64,000 nt of DNA from Mycolicibacterium novocastrense (lineage in GTDB: Bacteria > Actinomycetota > Actinomycetes > Mycobacteriales > Mycobacteriaceae). The translations under genes and the position numbers were made by a program. The notes beneath the pieces are model-generated. The model was not told the DNA's origin, ran no database searches, and saw only the letters and a program-made list of their open reading frames with translations. The stretch is taken from positions 124,001 to 188,000 of the forward strand of contig NZ_BCTA01000038.1 in the NCBI RefSeq assembly GCF_001570485.1, read 5' to 3'. Positions 16,564 to 23,994 of this stretch are shown piece by piece (position 1 is the first letter of the stretch; each line of letters begins with the position of its first letter).

Positions 16564-17592
16564 ATGTGCAAGGCCAGTAACGAGCCCGGCGGACCGAAAC
16601 GCTGCTCTGCCGACATGCGGGCCCGGGCGCAGGAGTCCCATGACCGGGTGGCGGCGCTGGAGCAACGTGAGCGTGAGATCGGGGAGCTGCTCGACGCACG
16701 GCGCACCTACGGGTCCGAGGCTGCGTTCCGGGCTGCGTTGAACACCCGGATCCGGGAGATCGCGCGGACGACCGGGGTTGATTCCGCAGAGGTGGCGCGA
16801 CGCTTTGCGTTGCAGCAGTTCGTGTCCCGCTTGTTCGATCGGGATCCCGAGTCGTGGTTGGTGACCGGCGGCACGGCTCTGCAATACCGCACCGCCGAGG
16901 CGAGGGCGACCGCGGATCTGGATCTGGCGGCGACCCGCGGTGTCGAGGACCTGACGGCGGCGTTGACCGCGGCGGCTCGACGTCGCGCCGGCGAGCACGG
17001 GGAGTTCGTGGTGACGGTCAGTCCCGGCAGTGGGCCTGGAGCATTCACCGGCAAGATCACCTACCTGCTCAACGGGTCGCGGTTCTCGGTGGCCAAGCTC
17101 GATGTTGCTGCCGGACGGCAGTTTCCGTTCGAGCCGGACACGCTGGTACCCGATCCCGTGGTGGCGATCGACGATGTGCGGCCGATGTCGGCGGTCCGGA
17201 CGTACTCGGTCAGTTCCCACGTCGCGGATAAGGTCGCGGCGATGTACGAGCTGCATGGCAGCAGCGGCGAGTCGCCGTCGACGCGCTCCCACGACCTGGC
17301 CGACATCGTGATCTTGTCGCGGTGCGCGCGTGTTGACGCCGAGGAGTTGCGGGCCGCGGTACGCGGGCAGGAGCAGCGCCGCGGGCTGGTGGTGCCCACT
17401 CCCCTGTCCCTGCCGAGCGAGCAGTGGCGACGCAGCTATCCGGCGCGGGTTGCGCAGGCGGGCTTGCCGGCGGAGCTGCGGGACGCCGATGCTGCGCTCG
17501 TCGAGGCCGACCGGTTCGTGGGGGCAGTGCTCGACGGGCGGGTTCAGGCCGGCACGTGGGATCCCGATCGCCGATCCTGGAACCCGTTGTAG
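16564..17592 (+). CDS. AbiEii/AbiGii-type nucleotidyltransferase toxin
   Basis: A 342-residue protein of the AbiEii family. The nucleotidyltransferase motif is WLVTGGTALQYR followed by RATADLDLAATR (Gly-Gly, then Asp-x-Asp), with a later conserved aspartate in VAKLDVAAG. In known pairs this toxin is thought to transfer nucleotides to tRNA and stops growth unless neutralised by AbiEi. The first 19 residues, MCKASNEPGGPKRCSADMR, are unlike the family and nearly match the start of the ArdC-like protein at 20707. The ATG follows GGCGGAGC. The pair probably stabilises the element or blocks phage. Confidence 0.85.
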   Translation: MCKASNEPGGPKRCSADMRARAQESHDRVAALEQREREIGELLDARRTYGSEAAFRAALNTRIREIARTTGVDSAEVARRFALQQFVSRLFDRDPESWLVTGGTALQYRTAEARATADLDLAATRGVEDLTAALTAAARRRAGEHGEFVVTVSPGSGPGAFTGKITYLLNGSRFSVAKLDVAAGRQFPFEPDTLVPDPVVAIDDVRPMSAVRTYSVSSHVADKVAAMYELHGSSGESPSTRSHDLADIVILSRCARVDAEELRAAVRGQEQRRGLVVPTPLSLPSEQWRRSYPARVAQAGLPAELRDADAALVEADRFVGAVLDGRVQAGTWDPDRRSWNPL

Positions 17593-17597
17593 GCGCT

Positions 17598-17620
17598 AGC
17601 TGGCCTGATGGCATGTCCCC
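17598..17620 (-). repeat. 23-base interspersed repeat, weak copy after abiE toxin gene
   Basis: Minus strand: GGGGACATG, CCATCA, GGCCAGCT, matching the other copies at about 16 of 23 positions with a perfect first block like that of the copy at 25115. It is non-coding. This is the least certain member. Confidence 0.35.
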
Positions 17621-17735
17621 GTCGCGCGGTCGGTCCGATCGCGGTGGCCCGGCTACGGGTGGGCGGAGAATAGTTTTCCGCTATCTTGCCTACGGTTGTG
17701 GACGCCGAACCTCGTGGCTTCATATGGTGCCCGCC

Positions 17736-17969
17736 ATGACCATTCTTTACAGGCAGGCATCGCAATTGCGTTTCATTGCAGAGATTTTCGAGGCACTTCG
17801 GATGTTGCCGGGCGGGTGGCTTTCGCGCAGCATTCCTGCTGAGGTTGCCCGGCTACAACCGTCTCTGGACACGCCCGCGGGACAGGAGCAGTTGGAGCTC
17901 TATCTCGAACGCGTGGCCATCGTGCTTCGCGCCGCGGCGGCGAATGGCCGGGGCGAAGCGCCCGTGTAA
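17736..17969 (+). CDS. Small unknown protein
   Basis: A 77-residue frame beginning MTILYRQASQLRFIAEIFEA with a C-terminal helical part. No family is recognised. The ATG at 17736 has only a weak ribosome site, and an in-frame ATG 12 bases earlier is possible. It converges with the next gene, ending 4 bases from its stop. The composition is protein-like but the call is tentative. Confidence 0.42.
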   Translation: MTILYRQASQLRFIAEIFEALRMLPGGWLSRSIPAEVARLQPSLDTPAGQEQLELYLERVAIVLRAAAANGRGEAPV

Positions 17970-17973
17970 CACC

Positions 17974-18897
17974 TCACGTCAGGCTGCGCAGGAGCTGGCC
18001 GAGCCGGACGAGGCGCTGGCCTGATGCCAGGCACTTCGGGGCGAGGGCGGCGCCGGGTCCGCCGGAGAGCTGCTCGGCGAGGGCGGTGGGTTCACCGGCG
18101 GCCATGACGGCGGCGATCGCGGCTTCCAGGTCGATCATGACCTGGGCAGCTGGAGCGGCTTGGTCTGAGGTGGGCGGCGCGGCGGGCGGTTCGTTCGACG
18201 CGGCGGGCGTGAACTCTGGGGCGGTGGGCTCCTGGGCGGCCGGGACCGGGGTGGGTGTGGCGGGGGTGGCGGGTTCGTCGTCGTCCCAGGGCGGTGTATC
18301 CGGCGCGGGCTGATCCCAGCCATGGCTGTCTGATGCGCTGGGGGCGTGGTCGTCGTCATCGGGGACGGATGCTGGGACCAGAGCGCCGAGTGGGGATTCG
18401 ATTGGTGGGGCGAGGGATTCGTTGAGGGGTCCGAAGCCAGGGTCGGTGGTGCGTTGGGTCACGGAGTCGATCAGTTCGCGCAGGGCGTCGGTCTGGGCGT
18501 CGGGTTCGGTGATGCCGTCCAGGGCGCTGGGGGCTTGCTCGATGACGACGCGGGCGCCGGTGACTCCGAGGCGGGCGACGTCGGAGGAGGTGACGGGGAT
18601 GCGGGTTCCCGGGGCGGTGAGTTCTTGCAGGGGCAGGATGAGCCCGACGATGCCCTGCTGGTAGCGGCGGGCGTTGGATGCTGCGCATCCGAGTTGGTCT
18701 TGGACGAACGCGGTGAAGCCGGTGTAGGGGCGGCCGGCGCCGTCGTTGATGAAGCGCCAGTCTTCGTCGCGGTAGATCTCTGCGAGCACCTCGAACGCCG
18801 TCTGGAAGGCGTTCTGCAGCTGTTGGGCTCGGCGCAGGGCACGCTCTTGGCGGGTCTCGGCGATGCCGGGTTCCTGGAAGACGAGATCGGTGCTCAT
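17974..18897 (-). CDS. Unknown protein with N-terminal helical DNA-binding-like domain and Pro/Ala-rich linker
   Basis: A 307-residue protein. The first 130 residues are helical and include WRFINDGAGRPYTGFTAFVQ followed by DQLGCAASNARRYQQG, which reads like a helix-turn-helix or ParB/KorB-type segment. Residues about 160-255 are a low-complexity Pro/Thr/Glu linker, and the tail is helical. ATG 18897 overlaps the stop of the upstream gene (ATGA). It ends the minus-strand group that starts with the ArdC-like protein. Control or partition of the element is possible but unproven. Confidence 0.65.
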   Translation of the reverse strand: MSTDLVFQEPGIAETRQERALRRAQQLQNAFQTAFEVLAEIYRDEDWRFINDGAGRPYTGFTAFVQDQLGCAASNARRYQQGIVGLILPLQELTAPGTRIPVTSSDVARLGVTGARVVIEQAPSALDGITEPDAQTDALRELIDSVTQRTTDPGFGPLNESLAPPIESPLGALVPASVPDDDDHAPSASDSHGWDQPAPDTPPWDDDEPATPATPTPVPAAQEPTAPEFTPAASNEPPAAPPTSDQAAPAAQVMIDLEAAIAAVMAAGEPTALAEQLSGGPGAALAPKCLASGQRLVRLGQLLRSLT

Positions 18898-19505
18898 CGC
18901 TGGTCTCGCTGCGCGATTGCGGTGTCGATGGGTGCGGCGGCGTCGTCGAGGAACGCGGTCAGGCGCTTTTGGGTGGCCGGATCGGTCCAGGCGGTGGCGA
19001 TGATCTCGGTGAGGTCTGCGGTCAGGACGCCGAGTTCGGCGGTGGTGTCCAGGCGCAGCCGCTTGCGGGTCTGTTGGTCGGGCAGCAGACGCAGCAGTGT
19101 GACGGTGACGGTGTTGGAGTCCACTGATGCTGCGGTGGTGCGGAACGTTCCCATGATGCGTTGCTCGACGAGGGCTTTGGTGAGTGGGTCGCGGAATGGG
19201 CCGACGGGGATGACGGCAAGGGGTCCATCGTTGTCGCCGGCGTTGCCGCGGCGCAGTCGTTCTTCGTACTCCTCGCCGGCCATGGCCAGCCCGGACAGGT
19301 AGGTGGTCTTGAGTTCTTTGCGTTCGCGGTCGTCGCGGGCGAGTTCGTAGCGGCGGAAGGTTTCGGCGGCGCCGTCGGGGGTGGAGGCGTAGGCGATCGC
19401 GTCGGCGTCGCGGCGGCGGCGGGCCTTCTCCAGCTTGGACTGGACTTTGCCGAGTTCCCGCAGCAGTTCTTCGCGGGTGGGTTCCTGGGTCATGGTGTCA
19501 GTCAT
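18894..19505 (-). CDS. Unknown helical protein of the ardC-like operon
   Basis: A 203-residue protein starting at ATG 19505 with AGGAGCG upstream. It opens with a charged helix (REELLRELGKVQSKLEKARR, coiled-coil-like), then a domain with VIPVGPFRDPLTKALVEQR and a helical C-terminus. No signal peptide or membrane segment is seen and no family is recognised. Its first codons overlap the end of a 52-residue gene and its stop overlaps the next start, so four genes from 20707 to 17974 are a single operon. Confidence 0.65.
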   Translation of the reverse strand: MTDTMTQEPTREELLRELGKVQSKLEKARRRRDADAIAYASTPDGAAETFRRYELARDDRERKELKTTYLSGLAMAGEEYEERLRRGNAGDNDGPLAVIPVGPFRDPLTKALVEQRIMGTFRTTAASVDSNTVTVTLLRLLPDQQTRKRLRLDTTAELGVLTADLTEIIATAWTDPATQKRLTAFLDDAAAPIDTAIAQRDQR

Positions 19506-19656
19506 TGTCTCGCTCCTGGGCTTCGTTGACGCCGAAGTAGTCCTCGGCGGCGGCGGTGGCCTCCTCTTCGGTGGCCGCGGTGAAGGTGTGTCGCTCTCCG
19601 GTGTCGGGGTCTTCGATCTCGATCTCAACCTGGGCGTGCTGATCGGGGGTGCTCAT
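19498..19656 (-). CDS. Very small acidic protein (52 residues)
   Basis: A short frame beginning ATG 19656: MSTPDQHAQVEIEIEDPDTG then ERHTFTAATEEEATAAAEDY and a short tail ending DND. It is strongly acidic and looks like a small beta-alpha protein. The stop lies inside the start region of the following gene, a coupling typical of real genes in this operon. It is too short for most gene finders. A DNA-mimic role beside an ArdC-type protein would suit its acidity, but that is speculation. Confidence 0.6.
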   Translation of the reverse strand: MSTPDQHAQVEIEIEDPDTGERHTFTAATEEEATAAAEDYFGVNEAQERDND

Positions 19657-19669
19657 GGTGGGTGTCCTT

Positions 19670-20707
19670 CTACTTCACGACCGCGGGAGCGGTCTGCGGG
19701 AGTGCGCCGATGATGGCCTTGCAGGCCTTGTTGACGCGATCGGCGGTCTCCTGCACCTTCTTGGGATCGCCCTTGGCCCAGCCGTCGATGTAGGCGAAGG
19801 CGCTGCCGCCGGGCTTGAGTCCGTAGTGGCGGCCGATGACGTAGGCGACGCTTTCGGCTTCGACTTCCATCGTGGGGCGCTGCCCGCCCGGGCCGCTGTG
19901 GTAGTCGTGGTGGCGTTCCATGTGCCCCATCTGGACGTGAGCCAACTCGTGGGCCAAACACATTGCGGCGTGAGCATCAGAGTGCCGGGTGCTGATGACG
20001 ACCTTCTTGGTGGGCTTGTCCTGGGTGTAGGCCTCGGGGCCGTCCTCGGGGAGTTCGACGCGTTCGACGGTGTAGCCGTGTGCGGCGAGCTGCTTCTCGA
20101 GTTCGGTGTGCATCTCCGGAGGTGCGACGCCGGTTTCGCGGGTGTAGGTGACCTCGGGGCGCTGCGGCAGGGGCGGTCCGGTGGTGTCACCGACGTCGTA
20201 GACCGGGACGCTGAGCCAGCCCACCAGGACTTCCTCGTCGGTGCCGTCGGCCTTCTTCTTCTTGATGATCTGGGGTGCGCGGACCCAGATCGCCTTCGAG
20301 CCGGCGATGAGGTTGCGGTTGAACTTCTTGTTCCAGACCTTCTTGAGTCCGCCGACGAAGGTGGCGTCGGGGCGCTGCATTTTGATGAGCAGCTGGTTCT
20401 GCAGCGAGTAGTGGTGGAACTGGCTGGCGTAGTGCAGCCAGTCCTGCCATTGCTCTCCGGTGTTGAGGTTGGCGATCGCGTCGTCGATCTCGCGGCGGAT
20501 GTCTTCCAGTCGGGTGGTCTTGTCGGCGAAGCTCACCGTCTTGGGTGGGGTGGGCGCCGGCGCGGCCGCGGTGTCGGCCAGTGCGGTCTTGAGGACTGCC
20601 TCGGCTTCTTCCAGGACCTCGACGGCGTGGGCGGAGTGGCTGTAGGCGACTCGGGTGTCACCGGAGCAACGGCGTGGCCCTCCTGGGTCTGTGGTGGCGC
20701 GACACAC
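19670..20707 (-). CDS. ArdC-like antirestriction protein with metallopeptidase motif
   Basis: A 345-residue protein. Residues about 60-160 form an ArdC N-terminal-like domain (QFHHYSLQNQLLIKMQRPDA, then FVGGLKKVWNKKF), known in ArdC to bind single-stranded DNA. The C-terminal half has a zinc-peptidase motif HELAHVQMGH at about 254-263 with a downstream glutamate in EAESVAYVIG. ArdC proteins protect incoming DNA from host restriction early in transfer. GTG 20707 has GAGGAGG 8 bases upstream. The first 19 residues, MCRATTDPGGPRRCSGDTR, precede the known domains and nearly match the start of the AbiEii-like toxin. Confidence 0.85.
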   Translation of the reverse strand: MCRATTDPGGPRRCSGDTRVAYSHSAHAVEVLEEAEAVLKTALADTAAAPAPTPPKTVSFADKTTRLEDIRREIDDAIANLNTGEQWQDWLHYASQFHHYSLQNQLLIKMQRPDATFVGGLKKVWNKKFNRNLIAGSKAIWVRAPQIIKKKKADGTDEEVLVGWLSVPVYDVGDTTGPPLPQRPEVTYTRETGVAPPEMHTELEKQLAAHGYTVERVELPEDGPEAYTQDKPTKKVVISTRHSDAHAAMCLAHELAHVQMGHMERHHDYHSGPGGQRPTMEVEAESVAYVIGRHYGLKPGGSAFAYIDGWAKGDPKKVQETADRVNKACKAIIGALPQTAPAVVK

Positions 20708-20787
20708 GGTTGGTACCTCCTCGGGCTGGACGCGGGGACCGCTACTGGGAGTAGCGCCAGCCCGGCAAGGAGAGCTGGTGTGCGTCT

Positions 20788-20827
20788 TATCCCTGAAGTA
20801 CCGGCCGGGAAGGCTGTTTCCGTCACG
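20788..20827 (-). promoter_or_regulatory. 40-base conserved element upstream of the ardC-like operon
   Basis: This segment matches 43229-43268 at 31 of 40 positions. On the minus strand the conserved blocks are GACGGAAA, then CGGTACTTCA, then GGATA, ending about 80 bases before the ArdC-like start. Both copies precede minus-strand operons of the element, so a shared promoter or regulator site is likely. Confidence 0.6.
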
Positions 20828-20887
20828 GGGACCCCGGGAAGCGTGGCGCCCCGTTCACGCCAGATGTGTAAGCCACTTGCATTCTGA

Positions 20888-20903
20888 TGTAAAGGGCTTT
20901 ACA
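20888..20903. promoter_or_regulatory. TGTAAA-N4-TTTACA palindrome (operator candidate)
   Basis: A perfect 16-base palindrome TGTAAAGGGCTTTACA, 27 bases before the ADP-ribosylglycohydrolase start and between two divergent genes. It has the same arms and spacer length as 15281-15296. Confidence 0.62.
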
Positions 20904-20929
20904 TTGGTGGCAGGAAGGTGAGGTGCACA

Positions 20930-22015
20930 ATGACGACTCGAACAGCGACGCAGGCCCGGTACCGCAACGCGTTGATCGGCCTGGCCGCCGGCGACGCCTG
21001 GGGCTATCAGGTCGAGTTCCGCAAGTACGCGCAGATGCCTGCCTACCCCGTGCCGGCCCCCAAGAACGTGTGGCGGATCTCCGACGACACCCAGATGACG
21101 TTGGCACTGCATGACGCTCTCGTCGACGCCGGCGACCAGCTCGACGACATCGACGTCGTGACCAAGGCCATCACCGCCCGGTTCCTGGAGTGGCAGGTCG
21201 ACCCGGACAACAACCGTGCCCCGGGAGCCACCTGCATGGGGTCGCTGACACGGCTGCGTCACGGAGCGCACTGGCATGACGCCGACGGGGCGCTGCCGCG
21301 ATACGGATGCGGGGCGGTCATGCGGCTGACGCCGGCGGCGCTGTGCCCGGAGCCGGTATGGCTCGGCATCACCGCACTGCAGGCCGTCCTCACCCACAAG
21401 CATCCCCGCGCGATCGCCTCCGCGCTGGTGCTCGCTGACGCGATCCGATCGGCACCACGGATGCGCGGACACTTCCTCGAACACGCGATCAGCGCGGCCA
21501 TGTCGATCGTGACGGGCGAAAGCCCCTGGCTGCGTGACGAATTCCTGCTCGACGTGCTCTCCCCCATGACCTCCGACGTCGCCGGCATGCTCGCCGAGGG
21601 CGTGCGCGACGTGCTGCTCGATGCGCTGCTGGACGCCTTCACGGTCAAGCAGGAGCTGGTCACCCTGTCCCCCGCCGACTACGGCGACCCCTGCACCGGG
21701 ATCGGCGAGGGCTGGGAATCGGGCTCAGCCGTGGCGGTCGGGCTGCTCGTGGCAGACATGGCCACCGCGCCCGGGCGGCGGCGCGCACCCCTCAACGGCC
21801 GCGAAGGCCTCGCGTGGGCGGCCACCAGCAACGGGGACTCCGACTCGATCGCAAGCATCGCCGGCGCAGTCATCGGTGCCGCCCACACCGGGTCCAGCTA
21901 CTGGGCCGCGGTGAAGATGACCCCGCGGTTCGAGCCCCGATACGCCAAGGCCCTACGCCACGCGCCGGGAGCCGCTCAGAGCTTCCTCGCCGCGCCGGCT
22001 GCAAACGGCCGGTAG
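20930..22015 (+). CDS. ADP-ribosylglycohydrolase (DraG/ARH family)
   Basis: A 361-residue protein. NALIGLAAGDAWGYQVEFRK at the N-terminus and SDDTQMTLAL near residue 50 are the classic DraG start and metal-binding motifs. TSNGDSDSIASIAGAVIGA near 300 gives the second metal site. These enzymes remove ADP-ribose from proteins or nucleic acids. ATG 20930 follows AGGAAGGTGAGG. It is divergent from the ArdC-like gene under a shared palindrome and is followed 9 bases later by a putative nuclease-fold gene. In a mobile element it could reverse ADP-ribosylation by host defences; that role is inferred. Confidence 0.88.
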   Translation: MTTRTATQARYRNALIGLAAGDAWGYQVEFRKYAQMPAYPVPAPKNVWRISDDTQMTLALHDALVDAGDQLDDIDVVTKAITARFLEWQVDPDNNRAPGATCMGSLTRLRHGAHWHDADGALPRYGCGAVMRLTPAALCPEPVWLGITALQAVLTHKHPRAIASALVLADAIRSAPRMRGHFLEHAISAAMSIVTGESPWLRDEFLLDVLSPMTSDVAGMLAEGVRDVLLDALLDAFTVKQELVTLSPADYGDPCTGIGEGWESGSAVAVGLLVADMATAPGRRRAPLNGREGLAWAATSNGDSDSIASIAGAVIGAAHTGSSYWAAVKMTPRFEPRYAKALRHAPGAAQSFLAAPAANGR

Positions 22016-22024
22016 ACAGAGAGC

Positions 22025-22687
22025 ATGGAGCACGGGGACGACCTGGCGGCCGTGGCCGCCCTGATGAGTTTCCTGCGTGCCGATGGTCTGACCGAGCGCC
22101 TGGCTGGAGTCGAATCAGCGTTGGTGGGCTGTTCCGGCACGGCGGGAGCTGAGGCCGCCGCCGGCCGCGGGCTCACCGGCGAGCTGCTCGCCGCGGCACT
22201 AACCGTGCGTTCGCAGGTGGGCCGACTCAACGACGTCATCCACGCCTGCACCATCGCGCTGGCGCTGCCGCACATCCTGGAACCGGACGAACAGATCGCA
22301 GTGCGGCCGTCGCTCGGGGCCGGCAACGACGCCTCACGTCCCTTCGACCTCGAAACCGACCGCCGCGTCGCAGAATTCAAGGTCGCGCAGTGGAAGGGCA
22401 AGGACACCATGCGCAAGCGCACGCTGGTTAGTGATCTGGTCCACCTGGCCCTCGACGACTCGGGGCGCCGCGCCCAGCTCTACGTGGTCGGGGCCCGGCC
22501 GGTCAGGTTCTTGCAGACCACGACAACCACGGTGAGTTGGGCGCTCGGCCGTGCCGCTCCCAGCACGCGGACACGGTTCGAGGCGCGGTTCGACCCGGCG
22601 ATGACGATCGCAGAGTTCACCGCGGGCCCGGCCGCACATGTGGATGTGCTCGACCTCGGCCGGTGGCTGACCGAACTCGCCGACTGA
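22025..22687 (+). CDS. Putative PD-(D/E)XK-fold protein
   Basis: A 220-residue protein not assigned to a named family. FDLETDRRVAEFKVAQWKG has the acidic residue, spacing and E-x-K of a PD-(D/E)XK nuclease core, with LVHLALDDSGRRAQLYVVG as the following helix-strand. The first 90 residues are helical. The ATG at 22025 is 9 bases after the glycohydrolase stop, so the genes are probably co-transcribed. It could be a nuclease or an inactive DNA-binding relative; no restriction-modification partner is nearby. Confidence 0.6.
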   Translation: MEHGDDLAAVAALMSFLRADGLTERLAGVESALVGCSGTAGAEAAAGRGLTGELLAAALTVRSQVGRLNDVIHACTIALALPHILEPDEQIAVRPSLGAGNDASRPFDLETDRRVAEFKVAQWKGKDTMRKRTLVSDLVHLALDDSGRRAQLYVVGARPVRFLQTTTTTVSWALGRAAPSTRTRFEARFDPAMTIAEFTAGPAAHVDVLDLGRWLTELAD

Positions 22688-22724
22688 CGGCGCCTCGACG
22701 TCGGTGTCGGACCTGGCGGGGACA

Positions 22725-22964
22725 ATGAGTGGCGTGACCGATGCACCCACTAGCCACCACGTTCGCCAGGGCCCGCGCAAGCGTTCCGCCGAGGTGACGG
22801 TCGCAGATTTCACCATGTTGGTGCGGATACCGACTAAGCCGGCCACGTTTCGGGCGTTCACTGCAGATGAGGAAGCCGAGGCCCGCAGTTTCGCGGAGGA
22901 GAACGGGGGAACCGTTGTGCCGCTGCCGCTTCCGATGTCAGAGGGTTGTTCGCCGGCGTACTGA
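22725..22964 (+). CDS. Small unknown protein
   Basis: A 79-residue frame starting at ATG 22725 with GGCGGGG upstream; a GTG at 22704 in the same frame is an alternative. It contains SAEVTVADFTMLVRIPTKPA and an acidic helix (FTADEEAEARSFAEENGG). No family is recognised. It follows the PD-(D/E)XK-like gene in the same direction and converges with the serine protease gene. Confidence 0.5.
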   Translation: MSGVTDAPTSHHVRQGPRKRSAEVTVADFTMLVRIPTKPATFRAFTADEEAEARSFAEENGGTVVPLPLPMSEGCSPAY

Positions 22965-22970
22965 GCGGGT

Positions 22971-22993
22971 GGGGACGTGCTATCGGCGCTGGT
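22971..22993 (+). repeat. 23-base interspersed repeat, copy at the 3' end of the transfer operon
   Basis: GGGGACGTG, CTATCG, GCGCTGGT. It is a strong copy lying in the short space between convergent genes and touching the protease stop codon. Confidence 0.65.
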
Positions 22994-23631
22994 CAGTCCA
23001 TATCCCAGTCGGTGCCCCAGGTCTGGGACAGGAAATTGTTGATGGCGCCGATGGTGGAGCAGTAGATGACGCCCGGCCGGCGGGGGTCTTCGGAGATGAC
23101 GGTGCCCACCACGTGGACACCCTTGCTGCCTGGCTTGAGTCGTTCGTAGATGGGCGCCCCGCTGTCGCCGTGGTCAGCCGGCATCTGAACGGCGAACTTG
23201 GTGTCGTCGACCGAGAGCACGGTTCCGCAGGTCTCCTGCGTAGTGGCCCCGTATTTGCAGACCGTGGAGCCTTCGTTGGGCACCCAGGGGTTCAGCAGCG
23301 GTTCGCGTGACATGAGGCTGTACTCGCTGGGGATGTTGGAGTAGAGCCGGATGGCGATCAGATCGGTTGCAGGGTCGTGGATCTCGGGGATGAACTGTCC
23401 GATTTTGATGTTCCCGAGGCTGACTTCGGTGATGCCGTCTTTGTAGCAGTGGCCTGCGGTGTAGACGATGGTGGGGTTCTGGGGGTCGGGGAAGCTGACC
23501 GTGCACCACCGGCCGCCGCTGGTGATCATGAAGCCGGCGGTGATGGCCAGTGCGTTGGCCGGCGTGGCGGTGGCCAGCGCGGTGATGGTGGCCATCAGGG
23601 CGGCGGCCAGGGCGGTCAGTATTCGGCGCAT
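22993..23631 (-). CDS. Secreted chymotrypsin-like serine protease
   Basis: A 212-residue protein with a clear Sec signal peptide (MRRILTALAAALMATITALA, cleavage after ANA-L). The catalytic triad is visible: His in YTAGHC (about 59), Asp in ATDLIAI (about 89) and Ser in HGDSGAP (about 155). Two further cysteine pairs suit disulfides. It is the last gene of the long minus-strand transfer operon, 2 bases after the preceding stop. It is not a subtilisin-type mycosin, so it is not the usual ESX protease. It may process secreted transfer proteins or the cell surface. Confidence 0.88.
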   Translation of the reverse strand: MRRILTALAAALMATITALATATPANALAITAGFMITSGGRWCTVSFPDPQNPTIVYTAGHCYKDGITEVSLGNIKIGQFIPEIHDPATDLIAIRLYSNIPSEYSLMSREPLLNPWVPNEGSTVCKYGATTQETCGTVLSVDDTKFAVQMPADHGDSGAPIYERLKPGSKGVHVVGTVISEDPRRPGVIYCSTIGAINNFLSQTWGTDWDMD

Positions 23632-23633
23632 GG

Positions 23634-23972
23634 TCAGTACCGCAACGTTTCTCGCTTGTACTGCTCGTACTCCTCGGCGGTTGGGGCGTCGGGCAGGACC
23701 TCGAACGCTGAGGCGGGGACGGTGGTTCCGTTGGCGGCCGCGGCGGCTTCCATGCGTTCGCGCACGCCCAGGCGGCCGCGCATGGAGGCGACGCTGGCGA
23801 CGGAGAGGATCTCTCGGGTCAGGTTGCGTTCGTTCATCTGTCGGACGCTCTCGTGCAGGAAGACGCCGTTGACGGCGCCGCCGGGGACGGTGGAGACGCC
23901 GATGGTGCGGTTGCGGTTGAAGATCTCGTAGCGGTCCTGCTGCTGCGGGGTCTGATCCTTGGGTGAGGTCAT
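23634..23972 (-). CDS. DUF2694-like ESX-associated small protein
   Basis: A 112-residue protein. The central part VNGVFLHESVRQMNERNLTR followed by EILSVASVASMRGRLGVRER resembles DUF2694-type proteins encoded in ESX loci: a short strand, then two helices around a conserved LHxxS-like stretch. No membrane segment is seen. It lies between the BTAD protein and the secreted protease, 22 bases after the former. The family link is from remembered patterns and is moderate. Confidence 0.6.
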   Translation of the reverse strand: MTSPKDQTPQQQDRYEIFNRNRTIGVSTVPGGAVNGVFLHESVRQMNERNLTREILSVASVASMRGRLGVRERMEAAAAANGTTVPASAFEVLPDAPTAEEYEQYKRETLRY

Positions 23973-23994
23973 GGTGTCTCCTGGCGGGTGGGGG

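Noticed and set aside
20757..20845. Minus-strand upstream extension of the ArdC-like gene as coding
   Set aside because: The GTG at 20707 has an excellent ribosome site, and the upstream sequence is the conserved 40-base regulatory element shared with 43.2 kb.
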